A stretch of DNA of 64,000 nucleotides from Mikania micrantha (taxonomy: Eukaryota > Streptophyta > Magnoliopsida > Asterales > Asteraceae): positions 7,924,788 through 7,988,787 of the forward strand of contig CM018690.1 in NCBI GenBank assembly GCA_009363875.1. The letters run 5' to 3'. A program made the translations under genes and the position numbers. The notes under the pieces were generated by a model, which saw only the letters and a program-made list of their open reading frames with translations, was not told the origin of the DNA and did not search any database. Position 1 is the stretch's first letter, and every line of letters starts with the position of its first letter. Of this stretch, positions 11,562-21,800 are shown one piece after another.

Positions 11562-12199
11562 TTTGCAGCATGATGATACTGGCACTTATTACACAGAGGG
11601 TGTGGGCCAGCATACTGTTTCTTGTGCACATCTTGCGGTGCATTGGCTACTTGGTTGAGTGGAGCAGCCACAGTGTAGTTCTTTATAGTCTTCTGCTTCT
11701 TCTTTGGGTGTTGGTGATGATGAGGTTTCTTGGAAGACTCTTCCTTGGGCTTGCCAGTGTTAGCCTCTCTCTTCAAGGTTCCAGAGGCTACCATTAGATC
11801 AGTGAGTTTCCCAGACAAACTCACAGCAGACTCCAAGGTAACAGGGTTTGCAGCAACAACTAAACCCTGAATGCAGGCGGGAAGTCCACCTACATATCTA
11901 TCTATCCTTTTCTCCAATGTTGGTACCATGTCTGGCCCCAAGGCTACCAACTCATGATAGCGGGTAGTGTACCCAAGATGATCACCTCCCTTCATAACAT
12001 GATTGGACAGTTCAACCTCCAATCTTTGCAGTTCATTCTTAGGGCAGAATTTATTTTCAGCAGTGTCTTGAACTCTTCCCATTGCATCGCCATCGCTTCT
12101 TCTCTTCCTCTAGCTTTGATTTGTGAGTTCCACCAAGTTAATGCCCGCTTGTTGAATGATCCATCAGAGTAGCGAACTTTGTGGTGCTCTGGACAACGG
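11562..12199 (-). pseudogene. E1 gag, middle part, between N1 and N2
   Basis: Minus strand from 12199: CPEHHKVRYSDGSFNKRALT with WWNSQIKARG (the conserved Ty3 gag core). There is a frameshift near 12060, then CPKNELQRLEVELSNHVMKG, YVGGLPACIQGLV, a Lys/Gln-rich stretch and the first zinc-knuckle cysteines (LCNKCQYHH). The same order is seen in E2 gag (35258-36017). The reading comes from 14227 (before N2) and continues at 1661 (after N1). Gag would form the virus-like particle; here it is cut twice and frameshifted. Confidence 0.9.
12195..12199. repeat. Target site duplication AACGG, left of N2
   Basis: AACGG precedes the TGTGACATCC start of N2 and recurs at 14222-14226 after its GTGTGACA end. 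Confidence 0.92.
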
Positions 12200-14221
12200 T
12201 GTGACATCCGTCAACTTTAAGGTTTGACTTAACTTAACACCGTTAATATATTTAACGTTGACTACGACTATATTTCATACACTTAATAATTTAAATTTTA
12301 TTTTAAATCTAGCAAAGTGTATTTCTTTTAAAAAGAATTATTTTGTATATATATATATATATGTATATGTATGTATGTATGTATGTATGCATAATTATCT
12401 ATGATGGATCCATGCAAGTATATATATATATGTGTGTGTGTGTGTGTATATGATTATCTTAAAATAATTGATTATTGCATGCATATGCATATGGATGATC
12501 AATTTATTTTGAGTATATGAAAACATACATTTCTGAAATTATGGCAGAAAGTTTAACACAACTTCAACAAGTTATAAAATAGAAATGACAGCTTCAAAAT
12601 GAACAAACTCAGATTCCACGACTAAGTTCATTGAGTTAGCTTTCCATGCACTACTTAATCAGCTTCTAACTCGACCAAATGATACTCCAAACAGCCTTCA
12701 CAAGATCAGTGCGCGGATTTGGACCCCCTGACTTGTGCAGCTGTTTTGACTTACTTAACATCCGAATCATGAAACATTTTATAAATGAAATTGTTCATAA
12801 TATATTAAAATGGTAGACTGGAGAGTTTCATAATCTAACTCAAAGATTTACTATGTTAAACATGAATCTAAACTCACTGGACTAAATCTGTCAAAACAGA
12901 AACTTTAAGGACTTATATTTGTGTGACTGTTTTGACCCATTTTCAAGCAAAATCACGAAAAGTTTTCTAAATGAAAGTTGTTCAAAAAACCTTAAGATAA
13001 TAGACTGTAAAGTTTCATAATTTTATTCCAACGATTGCTATTTTTAAAGTTTATCCGAACAAGCCAGACAGAATCTGTCTAAAAACAGTTTTATAAACTT
13101 TAACATTCCTACCTATATATTAATTATTTTCACATATATAAAAGTGTATATATGTCATACACACACTTGAATGATGTGATATATGTATATACTTGTAAAT
13201 ATGTTTATATATATTGAAATAATTAATAAGTATTGACGTATTAATCAAAATGGTAATATTCCAAAAATACGTCGTTATAATGTCAAAATTTTCTAAAAAC
13301 CCGACACTTAGTATTTTCAAAGTATTATAACAAATACGTAAATATAAGTTCAAAGCATAATTATTTCAAGAAATTCCGAAACTTAAATTAACCAAATATT
13401 CAAAAAGCACGACAACAATATACGACAACACGAACCACGTTAAGTACAAAAAACTCAAAAGAAATCTATAATGTTGTAGGTGCCTAATACGGTACCAGTT
13501 TGGACAACATCCCGATTTCTGTTTCCAACTCAGTTTGCAAGGTGAGTTACATAGCCCCCTTTTCTTTTACTTTTGTTTACAAAATCATCGGGGCTGGAAC
13601 ATGTTTAACTTTGAACTATTTTCTAGCAATTCGAACTTGTATCTATGTGGATTTGAGCTATATGTCCCAAACTACCATCTTAACTATACTTAACTTGTGC
13701 ATTGATCATTAACTTGTGAAAGCCAAACTGTTGTGATGATAGATCTATTGAACTAACCACTCCACCCAGCCGGTGATCACACGGTACTTAACTATTATAA
13801 GGGTAGTATGGAGTACTATGCCTAACTAGGTTAACTAAGGTTTGATCTGCAATAGTTACATGTGTATGTTTCCACATATTGCCTTATATCACTATGTTAC
13901 ATATGAATTGCAAATCTTATCTTTTTGAACTGTTAACTTTTGGTGTCAAAACCTATGTTCTCACCAACTATTTATAGTTGACCTTTGAATCTAAACATGT
14001 TTCAGGTACAAACTAGTGAAGCTATGAGGATCATGTAGGGCTTTTGGGCTTAGAATAAACTTTGAACTATGAACTTGTTTAGTTATGTTATGTTTTTGAA
14101 CTACTTGTATGACACTTAATTTGGAATGTAATAAATATTATAACTTTAATAGTTGATCATGAGCTTTTGAACAGTCGCCGTCGCGCCCCGACGTTATTCC
14201 GCCGTCGGTTGGGGTGTGACA
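12200..14221 (+). mobile_element. N2: solo LTR (2022 bp) nested in E1 gag
   Basis: A single LTR, TGTGACATCC...GGGGTGTGACA, flanked by AACGG duplications with no internal region. This is the signature of LTR-LTR recombination that removed the element body. It is related to the N1 LTR in its last 700 bases: the same GGTGAGTTAC donor block (13541-13550), a CTCACCAAC box (13960-13968), acceptor-like TTTCAG (14000-14005), and the terminal CCCCGACG..CGTCGG hairpin. Simple repeats of TATG/TG type occur at 12345-12450. No ORF in it looks real. Confidence 0.92.
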
Positions 14222-14226
14222 AACGG
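14222..14226. repeat. Target site duplication AACGG, right of N2
   Basis: Matches 12195-12199. Confidence 0.92.
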
Positions 14227-14641
14227 CTAATGTCCAGAGTAGTCTCCATCTTTTCTATACATTGGATTAATACAAAGGCTCCTTCAGTACCGCTAAAGCT
14301 TGGCGGCTTACATCCCACAAATGACTTGTAGGAATAGTGTGATGCATTGCCAGTGTTCTCACTGGCTTCCCCTGACGAGTGCCCGGTGTTGTTGCTGTCG
14401 TTCCGAATACGGTTGAGCATATCCGGTATCACATCCTTCAGGTGGTTAGTCAGCTGAATGCTCAGTAGAGTTGCCAAAGCAACCTAGCAGGATCCAGTAT
14501 CTGAGTCGCGTTCGGGTTTGGACGAGGAATAAGTGGAGGAGGAGGAGGTGAGTCAGCTGGTGATGGCGTTGACGAGTGTGGAGCTGAAATCTGTGGTGGT
14601 GGTACAATAGAAGGAGGTCTTCTTGGCGACATTCTGATCAT
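14227..14641 (-). pseudogene. E1 gag N-terminal part
   Basis: Start at MIRMSPRRPPS (ATG at 14641, alternative ATG at 14632). A Pro/Ser-rich leader follows, ending near DPARLLWQL. A frameshift at about 14470 leads into QLTNHLKDVIPDMLNRIRN, YKSFVGCKPPSFSG and IEKMETTLDIS, and the frame then runs into N2. E2 gag has the same leader and YKSFVGCKPPSFTG block, which supports this start. The distance from the primer site (150 bp) is normal for a Ty3 gag leader. Confidence 0.87.
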
Positions 14642-14792
14642 AACCGAAAGATTATTGGTTAGTGTAGTGATCGAATGCAGAAGACACAATGCAAATAATT
14701 CCTGAATCATGTGTTCTCTACATGCAGGGTCCCTAGGTTATAGTCTAGGCCAAAACGTTTATATAAATGGCCTAAATTTCTCTATAAACATG

Positions 14793-14804
14793 GCTCTGAT
14801 ACCA
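14793..14804 (-). promoter_or_regulatory. Primer binding site (tRNA-iMet) of E1
   Basis: Plus-strand GCTCTGATACCA is the complement of TGGTATCAGAGC. It lies four bases inside the E1 5' LTR, whose edge (TGTCACACCCC on the plus strand) is at 14809. Confidence 0.92.
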
Positions 14805-14808
14805 ATCT

Positions 14809-16200
14809 GTCACACCCCGAGCTGGCGGGTTGGATCGACTTCCCCGTCGGGCGGGAGGTTCCCGTGAATGATAATCGGAATGATCAGATTGTTTACATTG
14901 CACATGATATATAAATGAGAAACTGCTAATGAAAATAGAATTACAAAATTAAATTACATCAGTTTAGTTCATAATTTAACAATGTAAATCTACTATCAAC
15001 ATAATAAATTTTCTATCCTGTATCTGCACAAGATATACAAAATAATTTGTAAAATGATCTCCAAAAGTATGCAGGTCCAAAAAGCTAGGTCCTCTAACTG
15101 GTATCCTAGTCCAAAAGCAGTAACTTCTTAATTGACATGTTCGTCGACTGAGAAGTCATGCAAAAAGATCAAGTCAACACATGGTTGGTGAGTTCACGTA
15201 GTTTTATAAAAATGAATTTGAATAACTTTTTGAATTACATCCTTAACCTCACCATTAACCACCTATACCATCCAGTTCAATATGCTTATATATAGGGCAT
15301 ATGTAGGGTCGAACTTACCGCCTGCCCAGCCACCGTCCCACCACATACCAAACCACATGATATATTGTTCCTGGTTATAATTAAGCATTTCATCCCATAC
15401 CTCTAATTCATAGCATTTGATTATCGTGAAAATGTTTACCTTGATTCCACGAAATGACAACCTTAACCTCATCAACGACCACCTATACTATCCAATCAAG
15501 TATGCTTATATATAGGGCTTATGTACGGGACAAGCCCCAGCCACCGTCCCACCACATACCGGACTGCTTAGCATATTGTTGTTAATGATAATTAAGCGTT
15601 TCACTCCATTCACCTTCATTTTAGATTTTAGCTTTCAACAAATTGAATCACCCCTGATTTCTTGAGATGACCTGGCCGAATAAGAATGTTATCGATCGCC
15701 TGTGCCGCGGCCGAAGGAGACTAACCAGAAAGTCACCTAGCCGAAGGGGTTGGCCGAAGAGGGGCCTTGGTCGACTAGCTTTAGACGACTGATGGAACAT
15801 CTGAATGGAGAAGGTTAGCCCGAATGGGTGAGTGTCGAATGGCTCCTGTCGAACGGATGACTGGCCGATCGAATGGGATTAAGCCGAGTAGGTCTTGGTT
15901 CGGGCGAATGGATTTAGTCGGCTACCCCAAGCCATTCGGCCGAAGAAGGTGACCCATGCGCCCCATGGTCATTCGTGCTTTCTGTGGTGGGTGCCATTCG
16001 GCCGTCGAGCTGCCATGGTGCAACCCCCTAATCTCGAACCTCATGACCACCACTCGACTTCCACAAGTTCCTACTTCCTTCTAGGATGTAAATGTGTGTT
16101 TTCCCTAAGGTCTTTGAGACGTGTTGGCCGGTTTCAAGGGGGGCTTGATTTAGGGTTTTTAAAACCCTAAAACCGAACTAAATTCATGATTTAGGGTTTT
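14809..16200 (-). repeat. E1 5' LTR, first segment (interrupted by N3)
   Basis: From TGTCACACCCCGAG (14809) the sequence parallels the E2 LTR from 36725. It has an acceptor-like site at 15148-15149, a GGTTGGTGAGTTCAC box at 15183-15197, and two tandem copies of a block containing GCTTATATATAGGGC (about 15240-15450 and 15465-15666). From 15667 to about 16160 it becomes GC-rich with many GGCCGAA/TTCGGCC motifs, the position where E2 has its TTGGGCC/GGTTCG-rich zone. I infer that this is still E1 LTR. The LTR resumes at 21205 after N3. Confidence 0.75.
15667..16200. other. GC-rich segment with GGCCGAA / ATTCGGCC motifs
   Basis: Dense in CCGAA, GAATGG and TTCGGCC motifs. It ends in a TTTAGGGTTTTTAAAA sequence repeated twice (16151-16168 and 16189-16207) just at the junction with the N3 RT. 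No coding evidence: the long plus-strand open frame here has no recognisable domain. Most likely the variable part of the E1 LTR. Confidence 0.5.
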
Positions 16201-16201
16201 T

Positions 16202-16906
16202 AAAATCCTGAATAAATCTTCTGTAATAACCTGCTAAACCGAGAAAGCTACGTACTTCTGTTGGTGTTTTCGGAGGATTCCATTTCATTACTGCTTCTAC
16301 TTTAGCTGGGTCTACCATTATGCCTTCTGGACTAATAACATGACCTAGGAACTGCACTTCTCGTAACCAAAATGCACATTTAGAGAACTTAGCATAAAGC
16401 TTTTCTCTTCTTAGCACTTCAAGTACTTCTCGTATGTGACAAGCATGGTCACCTTCGTTCTTTGAGTATATCAAGATGTCATCAATAAACACAATCACTG
16501 ATCGATCTAACATAGGTCTGCACACCCGATTCATCAAATCCATAAATGCCGCAGGAGCATTTGTTAACCCGAAAGACATTACAAGGAACTCATAATGTCC
16601 ATAACGTGTGCGAAAAGCTGTCTTCTGAATATCTTGTTCTCTCACCTTTAGTTGATGATACCCTGATCTGAGATCGATTTTTGAAAACCAACTTGCCCCT
16701 TGCAATTGGTCAAATAAATCGTCAATTCTTGGTAACGGATACTTATTCTTTATTGTGAGTTTATTCAATTCCCTATAATCAATACACATTCTCATGCTTC
16801 CGTCCTTTTTATTTACAAATAACACTGGTGCACCCCAAGGTGACACACTTGGGCGTATAAAACCTTTGTCTAGAAGGTCTTGTAGTTGGGTCATTAATTC
16901 TTTCAT
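16202..16906 (-). pseudogene. N3 reverse transcriptase (N-terminal two-thirds, truncated)
   Basis: Open frame of about 235 residues of RT. Visible motifs are DKGFIRPSVSPWGAPVLF (13-30), CIDYRELNKLTIKNKYPLPR (41-60), the first catalytic Asp in KIDLRSGYHQ (residue 78), MSFGLTNAPAAF (110-121), the F-IDD-ILIYSK catalytic box (140-148) and FLGHVISPEGI. It is cut at YYRRFIQDF, before the thumb end and RNase H, and then runs into GGGTTTTTAAAA sequence. The upstream joint is also odd: about 60 or more residues that normally link protease to RT are missing between 16935 and 16906. The catalytic box is intact, but no full enzyme can be made. Confidence 0.9.
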
Positions 16907-16934
16907 CTCTGTTGGAGCCAGACGGTACGGAAAA

Positions 16935-18599
16935 TTAACTCGCCTTAATCATTGAAATGACTTTAGGCGCATTGAACACTTTATCCCCGTAAACCGTTAC
17001 TAAACTCCCATTAAGAGTCGTTAAGAAAATCATATTTCGTTGACAGACAATGTTAGCCTCATGTTTGGCCAACCAATCCATGCCCAAAACTACATCAAAG
17101 CCTCCTAACGTAATCACAAACAACTTAACAGGGAATCTATGACCTTCTATATCAATATAACAATCATCATCAATGATCTCCGTTACTCTAGTGGATTTAC
17201 CAAGAGCAGTTTCTATGTTAAAGGCATTTTCTATCCTTTTAACATTTGCACACAATTTATCACAAAAAGCAATAGCCACAAAGCTCATACTTGCACCAGA
17301 ATCAAATAGAACTGAAGCAGGGATATCATTAATCAAGAATGTACCTGTCACCACATCAGGGTCTTTATCTGCCTGATCCTTAGTCATAGTAAAGGCACGA
17401 GCTTTTGCCTTTTGCTTCTCACCTCCCTTGCTACTTTCAGGTTTGATGGCTTTAGTAGGCATTATCTTTGGTTTAAAACAATTCCTGCTCACGTGACCGA
17501 TTCCACCACAATTGTAACATTTTGGTATATTCGGGCAATCATAAGAGAGATGTCCAGTCTTTCCACAACGGTAGCACAAAGTAGTCCCCGTAAGACATTC
17601 TCCCCTATGTCTCTTTCCACACTTAGGGCATTTTTCAATTTCTTCCGTTCTAAACCTTTTCATAGGGGGTCCGAATTTGTCATTTCTGTTTCTTTTAAAT
17701 TTAAGTGACCACTTTTGCTTCGGTTCCTCCTTTGTTGGTTCAGCTTCAACAACATCATCCCAGACAATGCCGCTAATTTCTACGGCTGATTCAAAAGTTC
17801 TAGGAGCATGCGCCTTCACATGTGTTCAGACTTTAGGCGGTAACCCTTCCACATATAGCTTCAACCTGCGTTCCTCTGTGTTTACCAAATGAGGAACCAG
17901 TCTTGACATTTCATTAAATTTTGACGTATATTGCCGGTGGTTCATACGTCCAGCTTTCAAAGTCAGAAATTCCCGCTCGATTTTATCAATTTCATTCTTC
18001 GGACAAAAGTGTTTCATAACTAATTCTTTCAATTCCTCCCATTTTAAACCCTCCACATCATTAGTGGTCTTTGACTGCTTTATGGTGTTCCACCAATGTA
18101 GAGCTTCTTCAGTAAATGAATGAGCTGCAAATTTTACAGCTTGGTCTTCCCGGCATTCACTGATAGCGATGACTGCCTCCATAGCCGAAACCCAGTGGCA
18201 GGTGGCCACGGCATCCTTCTTACCATTAAAGGAGGGTGGACTGCATCCTTTGAAGGCCTTGTAATGACAACCCTTCCGTTTCTCTGACGTAGAATCACCG
18301 TTCTTAGTTCCGGTGATCACAACTTCCTCTTCTTTGGTGCTCTCCTTAGTTTCTTCAGACTTTTCTTTCAAAGTATCTTTCAGTATTTTTGTAACCAAAG
18401 CTGGTAACTTATCATCCAAAACTTTACAGACCTCATCAGAAATAGCCTTCACTACGATAGGCTCTAGGGTAAACTCGTCTTCATCTTCCGGTTGCTCGTT
18501 GTGCTCATGGTCGTCTTCGTTGACAGGTTCCTCATTTTTGATACGTGGTTCTTCAGGTTCCTGTGGTTGCTTACGTGGTCTACCCGTTTGTCTAGCCAT
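16935..18599 (-). pseudogene. N3 gag-protease (one in-frame stop)
   Basis: The gag starts MARQTGRPRKQP (ATG at 18599), with an acidic, Lys-rich N-terminus. The gag core follows (YKAFKGCSPPSFNG, then ALHWWNTIKQS, FCPKNEIDKIEREFL, LYVEGLPPKV). A single TGA at 17826-17828 interrupts the frame, which continues with KAHAPRTFESAVEIS. Three zinc knuckles follow (CPKCGKRHRGEC, CYRCGKTGHLSYDC, CYNCGGIGHVSRNC). The retropepsin has its LFDSGASMSF active site about 35 residues before CDKLCANV, and VVLGMDWLA downstream. It ends at a stop at 16935 where a deletion removes the linker to RT. The lone TGA fits a CGA-to-TGA transition at a methylated CpG (inference). Confidence 0.92.
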
Positions 18600-18914
18600 T
18601 TAACTGCCTACAGGATGCAACAATTGATGAGTCAGTACAGGATTAGTTTAGCACGAAATAAGCTTTGTAAATCGTTAATGACGTTGATCAGGTGTTATTA
18701 ACCATTTACCCAACTCATAGGCTCTAAACGTTTCCCATCCCGTCACCCCAACGTGCATGACTCAAACTACCTTTCTAACCTTACACCTACGTCTTAACTC
18801 ATACATAACATTCAGCTCGTGGCATCAAACTACCCTTGACTGGCATTCTTATCCTTCAGTCCCATTTTCAGTTCAAGTCCAGTCATTAGGGATGACCGGA
18901 TCTCTCAAACTATG

Positions 18915-18926
18915 GCTCTGATACCA
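18915..18926 (-). promoter_or_regulatory. Primer binding site (tRNA-iMet) of N3
   Basis: GCTCTGATACCA on the plus strand, three bases from the N3 LTR edge at 18930. Confidence 0.9.
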
Positions 18927-19558
18927 ACTTGAGAGGCCTCGAACCCCTCGGTTGGCAAGTCATCACACCCATAGTCCTTAAACCATATTTACATTACTAT
19001 AGCAGCGGAATTTAAGGTGATTACATACATAAAATACACATTAAACATAAACCACTCTTCTAACAGTCATATAATACAGCCAGTCTATGCCAGGGGTAGT
19101 CTTCATCATATGCCATGAGCCTTCCTGGTCTCCTTTCTCAAACTATTCAACCTGATATGCATGTAAAACAAGTCAGCTTTATGCTGGTGAGTTCTAAGTT
19201 CATTTCTTAGAAAATCCTTATACATAACATACGTGTTCTCATATCATAATTTCATAACATACATAGCATCGTAACATAATTACATAACATACATATTATC
19301 ATAACATCATTCATACGGAGAAGGAACTTCACCGTCAACTGCTGACCCTGAAGTCAAACAGGCTTGTGCAGCACAAGGCTCTTAAACTATCAACCCGAAG
19401 TCGATAACTTACACATGCATAAGATTCCATCAACTGGCGACACACAGTCGGAAGGCCCGTGTTTCCACAGGACTCTTTAACATCATAAGCAAAAGCGGCT
19501 CCTTTCACCGCTGTGCTTAAGTTTTGCCCAACCGCAGCTGCCAAAACCACATTTCCTC

Positions 19559-19718
19559 CTCGACCTCGGTCGAGTGTCTTACATTTCATCCTCGACATCA
19601 GTTGAGTGTCTTACATTTCATCCTCGACCTCAGTCGAGTGTCTTACATTTCATCCTCGACATCAGTCGAGTGTCTTACATTTCATCCTCGACATCAGTCG
19701 AGTGTCTTACACAAAAAT
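19559..19718. repeat. Tandem minisatellite, five 32-bp units with a palindrome each
   Basis: Units start at 19559, 19591, 19623, 19655 and 19687, an exact 32-bp period. Each contains CTCGAC-NTCN-GTCGAG (or GTTGAG), a six-base stem with a four-base loop. Further singletons with altered but still pairing stems follow at 19731 (CTCAAC..GTTGAG), 19769 (CTCAGCTGAG), 19801 (CTCAAC..GTTGAG) and 19883 (CCTGA..TCAGG). Confidence 0.9.
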
Positions 19719-20890
19719 AATCATTTCTTTCTCAACCGCAGTTGAGACTTTATAAACATTCGTTATATCTCAGCTGAGATTCTTAAAATCATTTACTTCT
19801 CAACCATAGTTGAGACTTAAAACATTCTTTACTTTAAAACATTCTTTATCTGAAAACATATTTTTCCTGAAAACATGCTTTACCTGACCATAATCAGGTT
19901 AAAATCACTTTCACACAATAAATTTATACATACATACAGTCATTTTCATAAAATAACTTATTATGCATACATATCAGCCCAAAAACGTTAAAACAGTAAA
20001 AGAGGGCTCATAGAACTCACCTGATGTCTTACTGTAGCAAGATCACTCACAAACTGGTACTAATGGTGAATTTTTGCATTCGTTTACACTTAATAATTCA
20101 TTTATGTTTTAACCTACTGATTAGATCTTTCTGAACGTTCAATGTCAAAGACATTGTCTTGAAAGTCATCAAATAGTTAATGTTGTTGATTATAATGCTA
20201 AAACAGTTCTTAAACAGATTAATGGCTTAGAAATGATAAATCCTTATTATTGAGTACCCAAATATCATGAAATATCACAATGTAGTCTTAGAATAGGTTT
20301 AATAACCATGTTTAACATACTAATCTGACTGTTATCATAACCATTAGATAATCATTTCAATAAGTATGTTAATGGTTGTGATTAGTTTGAAACACTTATA
20401 TTTAACCTTTGCATTTCAAAGATTAACCAAGCTAATCACCTACATTGTCATAATCAAATTGATTAAACCTTTATAATCATAGTTGTGATTTCATGCAAAC
20501 CGGGCATTACAACGACTCAAAACAAGGATTTAACCGTTAGAACATCGTGTTCTTCATTTCTAATCAATCCTAGCCATCATCTAGGCAATAATCAACAATC
20601 CTAACTATATCATTACGTTCAAAATCAAGATCTAATCGATCAAAATCAAACTAGAAGGTTAGAACAAATTATTACCTAATCTGACGGAGTTCTATGGCTA
20701 AAACAACGATCAGGACTTGTAAACACGTTCCCTGGCTTCAAATATGCGATCAGATGGCTTTGATTTGGTGATTTGATGAGAAAAGTTCGTCTGATGGTGT
20801 TCTTGAGCGAATATGTTCGAGTTGATATAAAAATTTTACTTTTCTGCGTAAAACTGATGAAGTAGTCATCTTTCTCCACCGCCTCACCCG

Positions 20891-21013
20891 TCGCGTACCG
20901 CGACGAGGGGCCAAATAAGGCTTCGCGTACCGCGAAGAAATCAGGAGGATTTTAGATATTTTAGGTCCGTCGCGTACCGCGAAGGATCCTCAAATCTCCG
21001 TCGCGTACCGCGA
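20891..21013. repeat. Four copies of the 13-mer palindrome TCGCGTACCGCGA in the N3 LTR
   Basis: Exact copies start at 20891, 20923, 20970 and 21001. Flanking bases extend the dyad to seven-base arms in copies 1, 2 and 4, using CG..CG in copies 1 and 4 but CT..AG in copy 2. They lie 190-313 bp inside the LTR from its transcriptional 5' edge, i.e. in presumed U3. Related motifs recur in L2 and L3. Confidence 0.93.
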
Positions 21014-21204
21014 CGAGTCTAGAAGTTCAATACTTTGAAAATTTTCTTCGTTTCGCGATTCCGGACAATCCGTAACTCCGTTTCGCGCACGGTTTTCGCC
21101 TACGTTCATCATTTCTCGTGTACTATCAATCTGTAGTAATTACCATTGTCAATTCAACATAGATTTTATACACAATCAAATGTGCTAATTATTCGGTTGT
21201 TACA

Positions 21205-21800
21205 GAAATGTCTCTGTTTTAAAACAAGAGTTTATAAAATTATTTTAGGTGGTTATTCCTAGTAAATTAACTAAATATCTTCCATTTATTTTAAATTTTC
21301 AAAAATATTTAATTTACGGTTTAAAATCGAATCGTACAGTCGTCGCGCGTATTCGTTCGAATCGTCACCCGTACGAATACGACGATAACTATACTTTTCA
21401 ATATGGTTTTCTAATTATCGGATATCATTCAGAACGTTAAACTTTCAGATATATTCGAACAGATCGTCACCTATACGAATAATCCGTCGATTTAGCATTC
21501 ACGTAACAACATCCATTTTGTTTTGTTCTGTAAAGCCTCACATACGTTTATACATAATAAAATCCTAACAAATAATCACGTGATGGTTCTGTATTGCCAG
21601 ATAACCATCTGACTGATGAACCATAGTTCTGAGCGTTGTTTTCTGAAATGATTCTGACTTCATTCTTTAATAGCATGAAATGATAATGACACATGATAAG
21701 AATCTGACATACAATGAAATACATATACTTTGTACCTGATTACTGTTCATGTTACTGTTGAGATCACTGTTCCGGTGACGTTTCCGGCACTTATGTTACA
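21205..21800 (-). repeat. E1 5' LTR, last segment (U3 end)
   Basis: Resumes after N3 and parallels the E2 LTR at about 40640-41328: the GTCGCGCGTATTCGTTCGAA block, AGAACGTTAAACT..CAGA, CAGATCGTCACCTA, TTTAGCATTC, and the final TTCCGGCAC..ATGTTACA. On the minus strand the LTR therefore begins TGTAACAT. It is followed by ATGTG and then by L1 sequence. Confidence 0.8.

Larger units (their letters stand above)
16200..21204 (-). mobile_element. N3: truncated Ty3/gypsy element (gag-protease-RT plus 5' LTR)
   Basis: Minus-strand element of a family distinct from E1. From right to left: LTR 21204-18930, iMet-type primer site, gag, protease, RT. It stops at about 16202 within RT, right after YYRRFIQDF. 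RNase H, integrase and the 3' LTR are absent, and so is any left-hand duplication; the right LTR is followed by GAAAT. Apart from one stop codon and one internal deletion the surviving coding sequence is open, so truncation rather than slow decay is what killed it. It sits inside the E1 5' LTR. Confidence 0.85.
18930..21204 (-). repeat. N3 5' LTR (2275 bp)
   Basis: On the minus strand it starts TGTAACAACCG (21204) and ends GGCCTCTCA (18930), TG...CA. In order on the minus strand it holds four copies of a TCGCG-TAC-CGCGA palindrome (21013-20891), a donor-like CAG|GTGAGTTC (20023-20013), an array of small hairpins including five exact-period 32-bp repeats (19898-19559), a box TAGAACTCACC complementary to the donor (19196-19186), and an acceptor-like ATCAG (19156-19152). 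No partner LTR remains in the window. No ORF here is credible. Confidence 0.88.
1..21800 (-). mobile_element. E1: degraded Ty3/gypsy element (minus strand), host of three nested insertions
   Basis: Minus-strand Ty3/gypsy element reconstructed from pieces. From its 5' end on the right these are: 5' LTR (14809 to about 16200, then 21205-21800), tRNA-iMet-type primer site (14793-14804), gag start (14641), gag middle (12199-11562), gag end, protease and the first part of RT (1661-575), and a 158-bp LTR fragment at the window start. The pieces join in the right reading order when N1, N2 and N3 are removed. Its relative E2 has the same gag and LTR. The rest of RT, RNase H and integrase are missing at about 575. 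The right LTR end is followed by ATGTG and then by LTR L1 sequence, so E1 probably inserted into L1. Several in-frame stops make it inactive. Confidence 0.85.

Noticed and set aside
15895..16170. 91-residue plus-strand ORF
   Set aside because: GC-rich LTR segment without stops by composition; no recognisable domain.
16151..16207. Interstitial telomere repeat (TTTAGGG-like)
   Set aside because: Only two imperfect copies, written TTTAGGGTTTTTAAAA. Not an array of the plant telomere unit.
19559..19718. Possible CRISPR array (32-bp regular palindromic repeats)
   Set aside because: The repeats are contiguous with no unique spacers, and they lie in a plant LTR. A minisatellite explains them.
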